Positions 1 through 7,723 are shown, counted from the first letter of the stretch. The stretch: DNA of 20,059 nt from CAYJBP01 sp964368605 (GCA_964368605.1 CAYJBP010000036.1:1-20059), one strand, 5' to 3'. Numbers and translations: made by a program. Notes: a model not told the origin generated them from the sequence alone.

Positions 1-225
1 TTTGCTGATAGCTTGTTTTGTGTAGAGCACTTCATTTTTATTTGCCTCGCAAATAAAAATAGCAGCTATCTTTCAATTTTATCAATTCGATTTAAGGTTT
101 GCTATTTATTACTTGTTCTTATCTAGCCTTTATTCGCTAAATATTCAATAATTGAAAGATTAAGATCAAAAGATCAAAAGATTAAAACCATTACTTTTTG
201 TAAAAAGTAATACAAAAACTTTTAA
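1..225. other. AT-rich intergenic region with nested inverted and tandem repeats
   Basis: I see no convincing gene here. It holds a perfect 12-bp stem with a CTC loop (34-60), an 11-nt inverted repeat (68-78 with 150-160), a 7-nt inverted repeat flanking the first stem (7-13 with 64-70), and three head-to-tail 8-mers, GATCAAAA, GATCAAAA, GATTAAAA (164-187). It lies downstream of the minus-strand ABC permease, so part of it may be 3' untranslated or terminator sequence. The gene to its left is outside the window. Confidence 0.6.
190..211 (-). terminator. Possible weak terminator after the ABC permease
   Basis: This is a near-perfect palindrome, ATTACTTTTT-GT-AAAAAGTAAT, 14 bases past the permease stop codon. 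On the minus strand it is followed by GGTTTTAATC, which is only a short T-run. The stem is nearly all A/T, so as an intrinsic terminator it would be weak. Confidence 0.35.
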
Positions 226-1020
226 TTATTCTGCATCAGGTAGGTCTTTGTTAATTGTTAATAAGAAGCTGCCGGCCATACAGGCTGCTATGCCTACTAT
301 TGTTAATACATAACCTATTGCACCATTGCCATCGCCTAAAATATAGGCTTCGGGGATAAAATAGCTAAAGGGCGATAGAATTAATAGGCCGCCTTCTATG
401 CCCAACATCGCCAATATGCGTGATAAGGCAATGAGGATTAACATTATCCAGCCAATATACAGGCTGCCATTATAAGCATTTTTAAAGGCAATGGCAATTA
501 ATAAACCAATGCTAAAAAATAATAATTGCAAAAGAATATTGCTTAAAATAAAATTGGCCGCATGGGCATTAATTATTGCCGGTTCAAATAAAATCCCAAG
601 CGGCAAATAGCTAATTAAGGTTATAACCAGGCAAATAACAAAGGCGGCGGCAATTTTATAAACCAAGACCATATAACGGGGTAGGGGGCGGCTAAAAATA
701 TAATCTACCGTGCTGGCTTGCTTTTCGCGGTTGATAATATTAACACCTAAAATGCCTGCTAAAAATGTGATAATATACATGGGTAATAGTAAAAGCGAGC
801 TTAAAAAGCCCTCGGCACTGGCCAAACCCTCGTTTAAGTTAAAGCCCAATAATAAGGCTAAAGCATCGGGTACTATATAAAATAATTCGCTGATATTGGT
901 ATTATTTAAGATTAAATATTTAAAAATTACCCCGCCTATGGCCAACACAATAACCGAGGCCAATAAATAATTAAAGGCGGTGCGAATATTATATTTAAGC
1001 TCTTTGATAAAAATCTGCAT
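226..1020 (-). CDS. ABC-2 type transporter permease
   Basis: A 264-residue integral membrane protein with about six hydrophobic segments, built like the ABC-2 (ABC2_membrane_2) permeases that pair with a separate ATPase to export drugs, lipids or peptides. A short cytoplasmic N-terminus (KELKYNIRTAF) precedes the first membrane segment. The loop NREKQASTVDYIFSRPLPR, near the middle, resembles the cytosolic coupling region of this family. The start is set at the ATG at 1020: AAGGAG lies six bases upstream, whereas the in-frame TTG at 1035 would place that site inside the gene. It is the second gene of a minus-strand operon with the ATPase at 1147-2028. Substrate cannot be told. Confidence 0.85.
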   Translation of the reverse strand: MQIFIKELKYNIRTAFNYLLASVIVLAIGGVIFKYLILNNTNISELFYIVPDALALLLGFNLNEGLASAEGFLSSLLLLPMYIITFLAGILGVNIINREKQASTVDYIFSRPLPRYMVLVYKIAAAFVICLVITLISYLPLGILFEPAIINAHAANFILSNILLQLLFFSIGLLIAIAFKNAYNGSLYIGWIMLILIALSRILAMLGIEGGLLILSPFSYFIPEAYILGDGNGAIGYVLTIVGIAACMAGSFLLTINKDLPDAE

Positions 1021-1064
1021 AAAAATCTCCTTCAAATCATAAATGAATAATATATTGCAAAGTG

Positions 1065-1187
1065 TTAAATTAGCATCTGCGGTGGGGCCGAGCTTTTAAT
1101 CAAGATAGCGGCATATGCCCCGGCCAATGCAGTAATGGCCTTTAATTTAATCTTTGCTATAATAATAATAGAAAATATCTTCGGCAT
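1065..1187 (-). CDS. Possible small membrane peptide (40 aa) overlapping the ABC ATPase end
   Basis: In the +1 frame relative to the ATPase, an ATG at 1187 opens a 40-codon reading frame that runs through most of the gap between ATPase and permease and stops at 1065, 45 bases before the permease start. It begins MPKIFSIIII, continues with AITALAGAYAAILI, and ends near SSAPPQMLI, giving one or two hydrophobic stretches. Codons in the non-overlapping part (GCC, TTG, ATT, GGG) look like those of the neighbours. The upstream AGAAG at about seven bases is a weak ribosome binding site. The ATPase C-terminus (DIFYYYYSKD) looks complete for its family, so this is not simply its frameshifted tail. It could also be a chance frame or a remnant. 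Confidence 0.35.
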   Translation of the reverse strand: MPKIFSIIIIAKIKLKAITALAGAYAAILIKSSAPPQMLI

Positions 1188-2028
1188 TAGGATCTTCTAA
1201 AAATAGGCTGTGCAAGGGCAAGGTAGCTAAAACCGTCAATAATTGCTGCACATTACCACGATATAAAAATTCCAGGTTGTCTTCTGTTAAATATAAATCG
1301 GTAACTCCGGCTAAGGCTAAGGTTTCAATCGGTTCCGAGCATACTGCTCGCACCTTAATAAAGGTGTTTTCCCGTAAATAGGAAATATCCCTGGTATCGA
1401 TTAATTCCCCTTTGCGCAATAAGGCCAAGCGATGGCAAAGCCTTTGCACTTCGCCAAAAAAGCCCGAGGCAATAATTAGGGTTAAATCGCCCTTTTTATG
1501 CTCTTCTTTTAAAAATTCATATAACCGATGCTGAAAAACCGGCTCTAAGTTTTGGCTTGGCTCGTCTAAAAAAGCAATTTGCGGATTATGGCTAAAGGCC
1601 TGGATAATCGCTAAAAGCTTTTTACCGCTATCGGTTAAATCTTCAATTCTTACCTTGGGGTCGATCATAAAATAATCGCATAATTCGCCAATTCTTTTGC
1701 TGCAATTGGCTTTATAAAAGGAGGCATTATAATTTAAAAACTCCCTTACTCGCATATCTTCATAAAAAGACATCTTGCTGGGCACAAAGCCCACTTTTTG
1801 CCTAATTTTACTGCTATGCTTTTGGGCATCTAAGCCTAAAATGGTGGCTCGTCCGCTTTCGGGCTTGGCCATATCCAGCAAAATACGCATTAAAGCCGTT
1901 TTGCCGGATTGCTTAGCGCCAACCAGGCCAAAAATTTCCCCTTCATCAATAGTTAAGCTGATATTATGCAATCCTTTGCCTTTTTGCTTCTTTTGGCAAA
2001 TATTTTGCAATGTAATAATTTCTGCCAT
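1147..2028 (-). CDS. ABC transporter ATP-binding protein with degenerate motifs
   Basis: A 293-residue nucleotide-binding subunit that should energise the permease downstream. Walker A is GAKQSGKT (37-44) and Walker B is IAFLDE (151-156), with the catalytic Glu at 156. Several other motifs depart from the family. The signature reads LTDSGKK (131-137) where LSxG is expected. The D-loop is NLE rather than GLD. The switch His of the H-loop is Gly (IIASGFFGEV, Gly189). There is no Gln at the Q-loop (FVPSKMSFYED). The C-terminal ~80 residues resemble the accessory tail of ABC-2 exporter ATPases. The start is the ATG at 2028, because AGGAG sits six bases before it; the frame is open up to 2097 but that extension has no such site. 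The role is assigned by family and neighbour; activity may be weakened. Confidence 0.85.
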   Translation of the reverse strand: MAEIITLQNICQKKQKGKGLHNISLTIDEGEIFGLVGAKQSGKTALMRILLDMAKPESGRATILGLDAQKHSSKIRQKVGFVPSKMSFYEDMRVREFLNYNASFYKANCSKRIGELCDYFMIDPKVRIEDLTDSGKKLLAIIQAFSHNPQIAFLDEPSQNLEPVFQHRLYEFLKEEHKKGDLTLIIASGFFGEVQRLCHRLALLRKGELIDTRDISYLRENTFIKVRAVCSEPIETLALAGVTDLYLTEDNLEFLYRGNVQQLLTVLATLPLHSLFLEDPNAEDIFYYYYSKD

Positions 2029-2117
2029 TTCAATCTCCTGTATTTTAGTTTTAAGTGATATTGCTTGGATAATATAAATATGCCAAAAAATAAACAATAG
2101 CAGAAAAATAGCTGCAT

Positions 2118-2160
2118 ATTTATGATATAATAATCACTTAGTGATTATTATATCATAAAT
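2118..2160. repeat. 43-bp perfect palindrome (21-nt arms, 1-nt centre)
   Basis: The arms 2118-2138 and 2140-2160 are exact reverse complements around T2139, with a centre of AATCACT-T-AGTGATT. Each arm contains TGATATAAT, an extended -10 promoter element, so two promoters point inward and overlap. It lies 90 bases upstream of the ABC ATPase start. It could be a regulator's operator, a hairpin in RNA, or an insertion-prone repeat. No regulator gene (for example a GntR/YtrA type, common with such exporters) is next to it. Confidence 0.85.
2147..2155 (-). promoter_or_regulatory. Extended -10 promoter for the ABC exporter operon
   Basis: TGATATAAT on the minus strand matches an extended -10 (TGnTATAAT). 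No good -35 is seen 16-18 bases upstream. Transcription would start near 2140 and leave a leader of about 110 bases before the ATPase, including the left palindrome arm. Confidence 0.5.
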
Positions 2161-2217
2161 CCCAAAAAAATCTAGCATTTATGTGCTAATTTTATTATAT
2201 TTATTTGATTTTAGTAA

Positions 2218-2252
2218 AAAAAATATTGCTCTGCGGATGAGCAATATTTTTT
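2218..2252 (-). terminator. Intrinsic terminator of the histidine kinase gene
   Basis: A 14-bp perfect stem (core ATATTGCTC/GAGCAATAT) with a 7-base loop lies immediately at the kinase stop codon, which overlaps the stem base. The A-rich and T-rich ends give a U-tract on the minus strand. It probably also works on the plus strand. Confidence 0.75.
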
Positions 2253-3135
2253 AATCCATTAATAATTCTAATAAATCATCTAAGGTATCATTTGATAAAG
2301 GGATAATTAGGCTAAAAGTGCAGCCTAATCCGGGATTATTGCATAGCTTTAATTCGCCGCCATGCTCGTGGGCAATATCAGTGCAAGCGCTAAGGCCTAG
2401 GCCGGTACCGCTGGCCTTAGTGGTAAAAAAAGGCTGCCAAATATTTTCTAAATTTTCGGGATCAATACCATTGCCATTATCACTAATCGCCAAAACCATA
2501 TTTGAGCCGGCTTTTTTAAGGCTAATTTCGATTGTCGGCTGCTCCCTAAAGGCGCAGGCATCGCAAGCATTGATAAATAAATTGGTAATCAGCCTGCGAA
2601 TTTGGCTTTCGTCCAATAAGCAAAATGCCTGCTCAGTAAAAATATCTGTTTTAAGGCTAATATCTCTGATAAGGGCTATGCTTTGTAAAAGCATTAAGAT
2701 TTCTTCAACAATATCGGGTAAATTTAATCTATGCAAATCGGCCGGTGCTAAGCGTGATAAATGCCTAAACTGCTCCATCAAGCGGCTCATATGATTAATT
2801 CCATCATGGATATGCCCAAAATTTTTGGCCAAATCGGCATCTAAACCCAATACTTTGGCCTCCAATACCTGAACATGCGCCGAAATTGCCGCTAGGGGAT
2901 TGCGTAGTTCATGCAAAACTGCTGCTATATCAATCGAGGCTAATACATTATCCGCAATGGGATCTTGCGTCTTAATTGCCTGCTTAGAAAGGGCATGATT
3001 AGGCTGCAACTCAACATTTTTACACCATTTTAAATATTCTGCATCAGAAGCAGCATTAATTCTATCGGCCAAATCGTGGTTAATAATGCTAGGTTTTTGG
3101 TATAAATTATTCTTTTTTGTCGATTTGTCTTTCAA
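2251..3135 (-). CDS. Soluble orphan sensor histidine kinase
   Basis: A 294-residue two-component histidine kinase. The H-box is LHELRNPLAA with phospho-acceptor His75. The ATPase domain follows: N-box NLFINACDA (185-193), G1 box SDNGNG (218-223), F-box WQPFFTTK (233-240) and G2 box GTGLGL (243-248). There is no membrane segment and no recognisable sensor; the first ~65 residues match nothing I know. The layout recalls NtrB-like and sporulation-type kinases. The start is a TTG at 3135, supported by AAAGGAGGG eight bases upstream. No response regulator is in the window, so its partner is elsewhere. It is divergent from the EAL gene across a 196-base gap. A possible promoter is TATACT at 3196-3201 (minus), with only a poor -35. 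Confidence 0.9.
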   Translation of the reverse strand: MKDKSTKKNNLYQKPSIINHDLADRINAASDAEYLKWCKNVELQPNHALSKQAIKTQDPIADNVLASIDIAAVLHELRNPLAAISAHVQVLEAKVLGLDADLAKNFGHIHDGINHMSRLMEQFRHLSRLAPADLHRLNLPDIVEEILMLLQSIALIRDISLKTDIFTEQAFCLLDESQIRRLITNLFINACDACAFREQPTIEISLKKAGSNMVLAISDNGNGIDPENLENIWQPFFTTKASGTGLGLSACTDIAHEHGGELKLCNNPGLGCTFSLIIPLSNDTLDDLLELLMD

Positions 3136-3259
3136 GCTATTAGCCCTCCTTTAAGGATATATATTCTTAAAGCAAGAGTAAATTACCTGCCTTAAAGTAT
3201 AAATTTTACTATAAGAATAGTTTATTATTAAATTAACTATTATAAATTTTTAAAAAAGA

Positions 3260-3289
3260 TTGTATTTTATACTAAGTATATGTTAAAAT
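3260..3289 (+). promoter_or_regulatory. Promoter of the GGDEF/EAL gene
   Basis: TTGTAT (3260-3265) is followed after 18 bases by TAAAAT (3284-3289), which carries a TGT extension just upstream. Transcription would start near 3296, about 36 bases before the start codon. The divergent gap also has a 7-bp inverted repeat, AATAGTT (3216-3222) with AACTATT (3235-3241), a possible operator. Confidence 0.5.
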
Positions 3290-3331
3290 GTAATGTAAAG
3301 TGTAATTTTGAATTTATCTAGGGGAGATTTT

Positions 3332-5545
3332 ATGATTAAACGTCATCAAAATATCCTGATTATCGGATTAGGCATTGTTATGCTAATTCTCATTGCAATT
3401 GGGATGGTACAATATAGTAAATCAATTAGTGAACGCTTGGAAAACTCTACAGTAGGCGTAATGCAGGAGATGATGCTCCAGCAAAAAGCTACTTGGAATG
3501 CCGAAGTATCTAAGCAAATAACCTTGCTGGAGAGTATAGCCCATACCGCCGTACTTTTTGGCTATGACGAAACTGATATAGCAAGCTTTATTGCCTCGCA
3601 GGAGCAAGTTCATAATTTTAACAAATTAATCGTTAGCGGTTCAGATGGTATGGGGCTTACCTCGGATTATGATATTTTGCGTTTTGACGGCTATCAATTT
3701 TTTCAGCAAATTTTAGATGGTGATAATATAATTACCGACCCAATGCTATTGCCTAATCAGCATGTTGATGGCATTGTACTGGGTGTGCCCATTTATGAAG
3801 AGGGCATAATCGTCGGGGCTATTTTGGCTCAGTATCCTGATGCGTATTTTAATCAGGTGCTATTGCCAATTTTTAATAATGCTGCTACCAGTTATATTAT
3901 CAATCAAAATGGTCAAATCATAGCTTGCAATGATGCCCAAATTTTTGCCGAGCATGATAATCTGTTTTCGATTTTATCTAATGGCCAATTTGGCTATGAT
4001 CTTTCGTATCGGGCATTTACCGAGCAAATTTGGCAAGGCGATGTTGGCGGCTTGCATTATGATGTTGATGGCGAACAATATATTGCCGAATTTAGTCATT
4101 TGGACATCAATAATTGGTCATTATTTGTTACTGTGCCTACGGCTACGGTGGCGCAAAGTTCTACGGCCATTATCAATGGCATGACCATTTTTAATATTGT
4201 AGTGATTATTGCTTTTGCGGTTTTGATTTTTATTATCTTTGTATTGCGTAATGGAAGCGAAAAAGAAATTGAGCGTATTGCCTACTATGATGAATTAACC
4301 GGCCTTCCTAACTTAACTAAGTTTAAAATGGATATTAATCAGCTTATCCAAAAAAATCCGCAGAAAAAATTTGCAATTGTAAAGATGGATATTATTAATT
4401 TTAAGGCCATCAATCAATTATTCGATTTCGAGGTAGGTAATCGGATTATTAGGGCTATTGCCGATGTGGGGCGTACCTCTCCTTCGCCTTATTTTGTGCA
4501 GGGTAGGGTTGGTGCCGACGAGTTCTTGATGTTTTCCGAGGTGGAATTGCTCGGCAATCTATCAGAAATTCGCCATGAATATGAATATAGGTTTAGATCG
4601 CGGGTTACTTTTGCCGGCTCTTTTAACTTTTCCTTCCGTTATGGCCGTTATTTTATCGACCCTGAAGATAGGGATATGAACGAGATTATCAATAAGGTAA
4701 CCATGGCGCATAGTTTTGCCAAAAATATTAAAGTAGATACGATTAGCGATTATAATGATCAGCTAAGGCAAAAAATTCTTAATGCTACAACTATTAATAA
4801 TAAAATGGAAAAAGCCCTTCATAATGAAGAATTTATGGTTTTTTTGCAACCAAAATATAAGGCTTTGGATAATACCCTAGGCGGTGCAGAGGCCTTGGTT
4901 CGTTGGCGTGAAGCCGATGGCAATATGATTTATCCCAATGATTTTATTCCTATTTTCGAAAATAATCATTTTATTATTCAGCTTGATAAATATATGCTGG
5001 AAAAAACCTGCCAAATTTTAAAAAACTGGCTGGATAAAGGCTATGATGTCGTGCCGATTTCGATTAATTTTTCACGCTTGCATTTGGATAATCCTAATCT
5101 AGTTAGCGAAATAGAATATATTTGCGATACTTATCAGGTACCGCATAAATATATCGAAATCGAAATCACCGAAAGTGCCATTTTAGAAAGCGAAATGGGC
5201 TTAGGCGACTTATTTAAAGAATTACATAATAGCGGCTTTAGGATTTCGATGGACGATTTTGGTTCGGGCTATTCATCTTTAGGGCAATTAAGCAGCCTGG
5301 ATATTGATACTATTAAATTAGATCGCAGCTTTTTTATTAGTGCCACCGATTTGGCTAAAGGCAATATGGTAGTAGAAACAGTAATAGATTTAGCCCATAA
5401 ACTGGGTATGACTACGGTAGCCGAAGGGGTAGAAACCATAGAGCAGGTGGAGTTTTTAAATAGAATTGGCTGCGAGTATATTCAAGGCTATTATTATGCC
5501 CGTCCGATGGCTATTGATGATTTTAATAAACATTGTTTTGAGTAA
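3332..5545 (+). CDS. Membrane c-di-GMP phosphodiesterase with sensor, degenerate GGDEF and EAL domains
   Basis: A 737-residue protein that probably degrades c-di-GMP in response to an external signal. Residues ~7-26 and ~275-302 are membrane segments, and the ~250 residues between them look like a double-Cache sensor outside the membrane. The GGDEF domain begins at DELTGLPN, but its active motif is GADEF (394-398) and the usual GH of the nucleotide-binding loop is missing, so cyclase activity is doubtful; it may bind GTP as a regulator. The EAL domain keeps EALVRW (Glu520), INFS, EITES, DDFGSGYSS (Asp641, Asp642), the Lys of IKLD, VAEGVET and QGYYYARP, so it should be active. The ATG at 3332 has AGGGGAG six bases upstream; the in-frame TTG at 3308 does not. 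It converges on the AEC gene with 10 bases between them. Confidence 0.93.
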   Translation: MIKRHQNILIIGLGIVMLILIAIGMVQYSKSISERLENSTVGVMQEMMLQQKATWNAEVSKQITLLESIAHTAVLFGYDETDIASFIASQEQVHNFNKLIVSGSDGMGLTSDYDILRFDGYQFFQQILDGDNIITDPMLLPNQHVDGIVLGVPIYEEGIIVGAILAQYPDAYFNQVLLPIFNNAATSYIINQNGQIIACNDAQIFAEHDNLFSILSNGQFGYDLSYRAFTEQIWQGDVGGLHYDVDGEQYIAEFSHLDINNWSLFVTVPTATVAQSSTAIINGMTIFNIVVIIAFAVLIFIIFVLRNGSEKEIERIAYYDELTGLPNLTKFKMDINQLIQKNPQKKFAIVKMDIINFKAINQLFDFEVGNRIIRAIADVGRTSPSPYFVQGRVGADEFLMFSEVELLGNLSEIRHEYEYRFRSRVTFAGSFNFSFRYGRYFIDPEDRDMNEIINKVTMAHSFAKNIKVDTISDYNDQLRQKILNATTINNKMEKALHNEEFMVFLQPKYKALDNTLGGAEALVRWREADGNMIYPNDFIPIFENNHFIIQLDKYMLEKTCQILKNWLDKGYDVVPISINFSRLHLDNPNLVSEIEYICDTYQVPHKYIEIEITESAILESEMGLGDLFKELHNSGFRISMDDFGSGYSSLGQLSSLDIDTIKLDRSFFISATDLAKGNMVVETVIDLAHKLGMTTVAEGVETIEQVEFLNRIGCEYIQGYYYARPMAIDDFNKHCFE

Positions 5546-5555
5546 GGCAGCCTAG

Positions 5556-6497
5556 TTAAACCAGCCCTAAATAACGCAAAATAAATACAAATAAAAACAG
5601 GCTAAAAATCGACAAAGTGCTGCTAATTACAATAATAGCCGAGGCTAAATGATGATTAGCCTGCATTTGATAGGCCATTGTAAAGCTAGAGATGGCGGTA
5701 GGCGCGCCAAAGGCAATTAAGATAATAGCCAGTTGATCTCCCCTAAAGCCCAATAAATAGCCTAAACTTAGGGCAATGGTAGGTGAAATAAGCAGACGAT
5801 AAAAAGAGCAGCATAGAGCCGGTTTAAGGTTCTGGCTGCCTTTTTTTAAATCGATAGAACCGCCTAAGGTAAGTAAGGATAAGGGCATGGCTAAATCATT
5901 AAAATAATTAAGCGGAGTATGGATAATAATGGGTAGGCTATAACCGCTAAATGAAAATAAAATGCCTGATATAGCGGCAATAATTAAGGGATTGGTTAGG
6001 ATTTTTTTGGCAATTTTAGATGGCTGATGATTATGATCATCGCCATTTTTGCTTAATATCAGCACGGCAATGATATTATAAACCGGCAAAATAATCGCCA
6101 AAACGGCGGCGGCCTTGGCTATAGCGGCTTCGCCGCTGATATTATTAATTAAGGCCAGGCCGATTAAGGCAAAATTACTGCGATAGGCACCCTGGATAAA
6201 GGCGGTATAATCGGCAGTTTTGGGTAAATAGCGGGGGCTGATAAAGCTTAAAAATAATACCGAAACTATGGTGGTAGCCACCACAAAAACGGTTAATTTC
6301 AAATCGACGGTTTGATTAAAGGGGTTAGCGGCAATTTCCTGAAACATCATCGCCGGCAAAGCCAGATTAAATACAATCTTAGAGGCCTTATTGACAAAAT
6401 CATCATTAATAAAACCGCGTTGTTTTAGAATAAAGCCAATTAAAATTACCACAAAAATTGGCAAAATTGCATTAATACTAAAAAGTAAATGCTCCAT
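5556..6497 (-). CDS. AEC (auxin efflux carrier) family transporter
   Basis: A 313-residue membrane protein with about ten hydrophobic segments in two halves, as in the AEC family (PF03547), whose bacterial members include malate and other organic-acid permeases. Visible family features are the N-terminal ILPIFVVILIGFILKQRGF and the conserved polar patch FGAPTAISSFTMAYQM in the second half. The start has AGGAGC four bases upstream, within the end of the preceding gene, so it is translationally close to the GIY-YIG gene (8-base gap). It is last in an operon with EamA and GIY-YIG genes. The substrate cannot be told. No terminator is visible in the 10-base convergent gap. Confidence 0.88.
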   Translation of the reverse strand: MEHLLFSINAILPIFVVILIGFILKQRGFINDDFVNKASKIVFNLALPAMMFQEIAANPFNQTVDLKLTVFVVATTIVSVLFLSFISPRYLPKTADYTAFIQGAYRSNFALIGLALINNISGEAAIAKAAAVLAIILPVYNIIAVLILSKNGDDHNHQPSKIAKKILTNPLIIAAISGILFSFSGYSLPIIIHTPLNYFNDLAMPLSLLTLGGSIDLKKGSQNLKPALCCSFYRLLISPTIALSLGYLLGFRGDQLAIILIAFGAPTAISSFTMAYQMQANHHLASAIIVISSTLSIFSLFLFVFILRYLGLV

Positions 6498-6505
6498 AAA
6501 AGCTC

Positions 6506-6763
6506 CTAAGTTGGCAAATTAGTGGCGTTTGCAATTAATTGTTCTTTTTGAGGGCGACTTAATTTTTTAATGGCAGCCTCTCTTTTTAAGGCGGCACTTT
6601 TATCGCTACATTCTTCTAAGTAGATAATCCTAACCGGCAAGCGGCCACGGGTATACTTGGCTGCCTCGCCTTTATTATGGCAAGCTAAGCGTTTTTGCCA
6701 ATTATTGGTGCTGCCGGTATAAAAGCTATTATCTTGGCATTTTAAAATATAAACATAATACAT
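6506..6763 (-). CDS. GIY-YIG domain protein, UPF0213 (YhbQ/YazA-like)
   Basis: An 85-residue single-domain GIY-YIG protein. It begins YYVYILKCQDNSFYTGSTNN, where VYILKC and YTGST are the two halves of the GIY-YIG signature. The conserved Arg (QKRLACHNKG), the KYTRGRLP segment and the Glu of LKREAAIKKLSR follow. The family is a minimal nuclease-like fold; members such as E. coli YhbQ have been linked to DNA repair, but a role here is not shown. Length is normal for the family. It starts directly after the EamA stop codon (no gap) and is 8 bases from the AEC gene, so it sits in the middle of a transporter operon with no obvious link to transport. Confidence 0.93.
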   Translation of the reverse strand: MYYVYILKCQDNSFYTGSTNNWQKRLACHNKGEAAKYTRGRLPVRIIYLEECSDKSAALKREAAIKKLSRPQKEQLIANATNLPT

Positions 6764-7663
6764 TTATAAGGCCTTTAACTCTCTTTTTTGGCGCCAATAA
6801 GGATAGGCTAAGCTGCCTAAAATAGCTATTAAAAGGATGGCTGCCCCACCAAATTGGCGGCCGCTAAACAGTTCTTCAAAGAATAAAAAGCCAAAAAGCG
6901 CCCCAAATATCGATTCGGTGGTTAATAAAACCGAAACCTGGGTAACTGAAAGGATTTTTTGCACATAAGCTTGCCCAAAATAGGCTAAAGCGGTAGGGAA
7001 AATGGCACAATAGATGATCCCACTCCAAACCGAAAAATCATAGCTTGCCGGATTAGGTAAAGGCTCAAAAATCAGCCCTCCGATTAGGCTAAAGAAGGTA
7101 ACGGCAGCCAATTGATAAACGGTTAAAAGGCCGCTATCCATTTGTGGCACAAAATGAGCCAAGGCCAAGATATGTAAGGCATAGCTGATGGCGCAGGCAA
7201 AAGTCCAAAGATCGCCGGGGTTAATGCTTAATTGCTGATTAATCGAAAAAAGCGCTAAACCGCCTAGGGCAATTAGCGAAAAAACAATTTGATTGATAGC
7301 AATTTGGCGGGTAAAAAGCCAGGCCAAAAGCGGCACTAAAACCACATAGGTAGAGGTAATAAAGGCCGAGTTGCCAACCGAAGTATATATAAGGCCAATG
7401 GTTTGAAGACCAAAACCTAAAAAGAGCGGTATACCAACCAAAAAGAAAATTTTAATGGTCAATTTGCTGGGTTTGCCCAGTTTAGGGCGCACAAAGCAAA
7501 GCATAATTAAAGTAGCTAAGCCAAAGCGAAAAAAAAGAAAATAAAAGGGGGTCATGCTTTCGAGGGCGCTTTTGGTAAAAACAAAGCCTCCACCCCAGAT
7601 AGCGGCAATGATTAAACATTGAATGGCGGCGGCAACTTGTTTACTTAATGGTTGATTATTCAA
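6764..7663 (-). CDS. EamA/DMT-family transporter
   Basis: A 299-residue membrane protein with about ten hydrophobic helices in two EamA repeats. The first repeat starts IIAAIWGGGFVFTKSAL and runs to about residue 140. The second starts near GDLWTFACAISYALHILAL and ends with LTTESIFGALFGFLFFEE, the typical second-repeat motif. Family members export amino acids or other metabolites; the substrate here is unknown. AAAGGAGTC lies seven bases upstream of the ATG. It is first in the operon with the GIY-YIG and AEC genes. The leader contains a perfect 12-bp palindrome (7683-7694), and GATAAT with a TGC extension at 7706-7711 on the minus strand is a possible -10 box. Confidence 0.92.
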   Translation of the reverse strand: MNNQPLSKQVAAAIQCLIIAAIWGGGFVFTKSALESMTPFYFLFFRFGLATLIMLCFVRPKLGKPSKLTIKIFFLVGIPLFLGFGLQTIGLIYTSVGNSAFITSTYVVLVPLLAWLFTRQIAINQIVFSLIALGGLALFSINQQLSINPGDLWTFACAISYALHILALAHFVPQMDSGLLTVYQLAAVTFFSLIGGLIFEPLPNPASYDFSVWSGIIYCAIFPTALAYFGQAYVQKILSVTQVSVLLTTESIFGALFGFLFFEELFSGRQFGGAAILLIAILGSLAYPYWRQKRELKAL

Positions 7664-7682
7664 AATAGACTCCTTTAAAATA

Positions 7683-7694
7683 GTTTAGCTAAAC
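7683..7694. promoter_or_regulatory. Perfect 12-bp palindrome, possible operator
   Basis: GTTTAGCTAAAC is its own reverse complement. It lies 20 bases upstream of the EamA start, between the ribosome binding site and possible -10 boxes, where a repressor could block transcription. No regulator gene is adjacent. Confidence 0.35.
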
Positions 7695-7723
7695 AAAAAT
7701 TATAAATTATCGCAAAATACCCC

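Noticed and set aside
164..187. CRISPR-like repeat
   Set aside because: The 8-mers are directly adjacent with no spacers and too short for CRISPR repeats.
1021..1035. TTG start for the ABC permease
   Set aside because: It would put the AAGGAG site inside the gene; the ATG at 1020 is correctly spaced from it.
2029..2097. N-terminal extension of the ABC ATPase frame
   Set aside because: The upstream 23 codons lack a ribosome binding site at their start, while AGGAG is well placed for the ATG at 2028, where the family's fold begins.
2318..2794. 158-codon plus-strand frame inside the histidine kinase
   Set aside because: The kinase on the other strand has all its catalytic boxes; this is its antisense shadow.
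3308..3331. TTG start for the GGDEF/EAL protein
   Set aside because: AGGGGAG lies between this TTG and the ATG at 3332 and serves the ATG.
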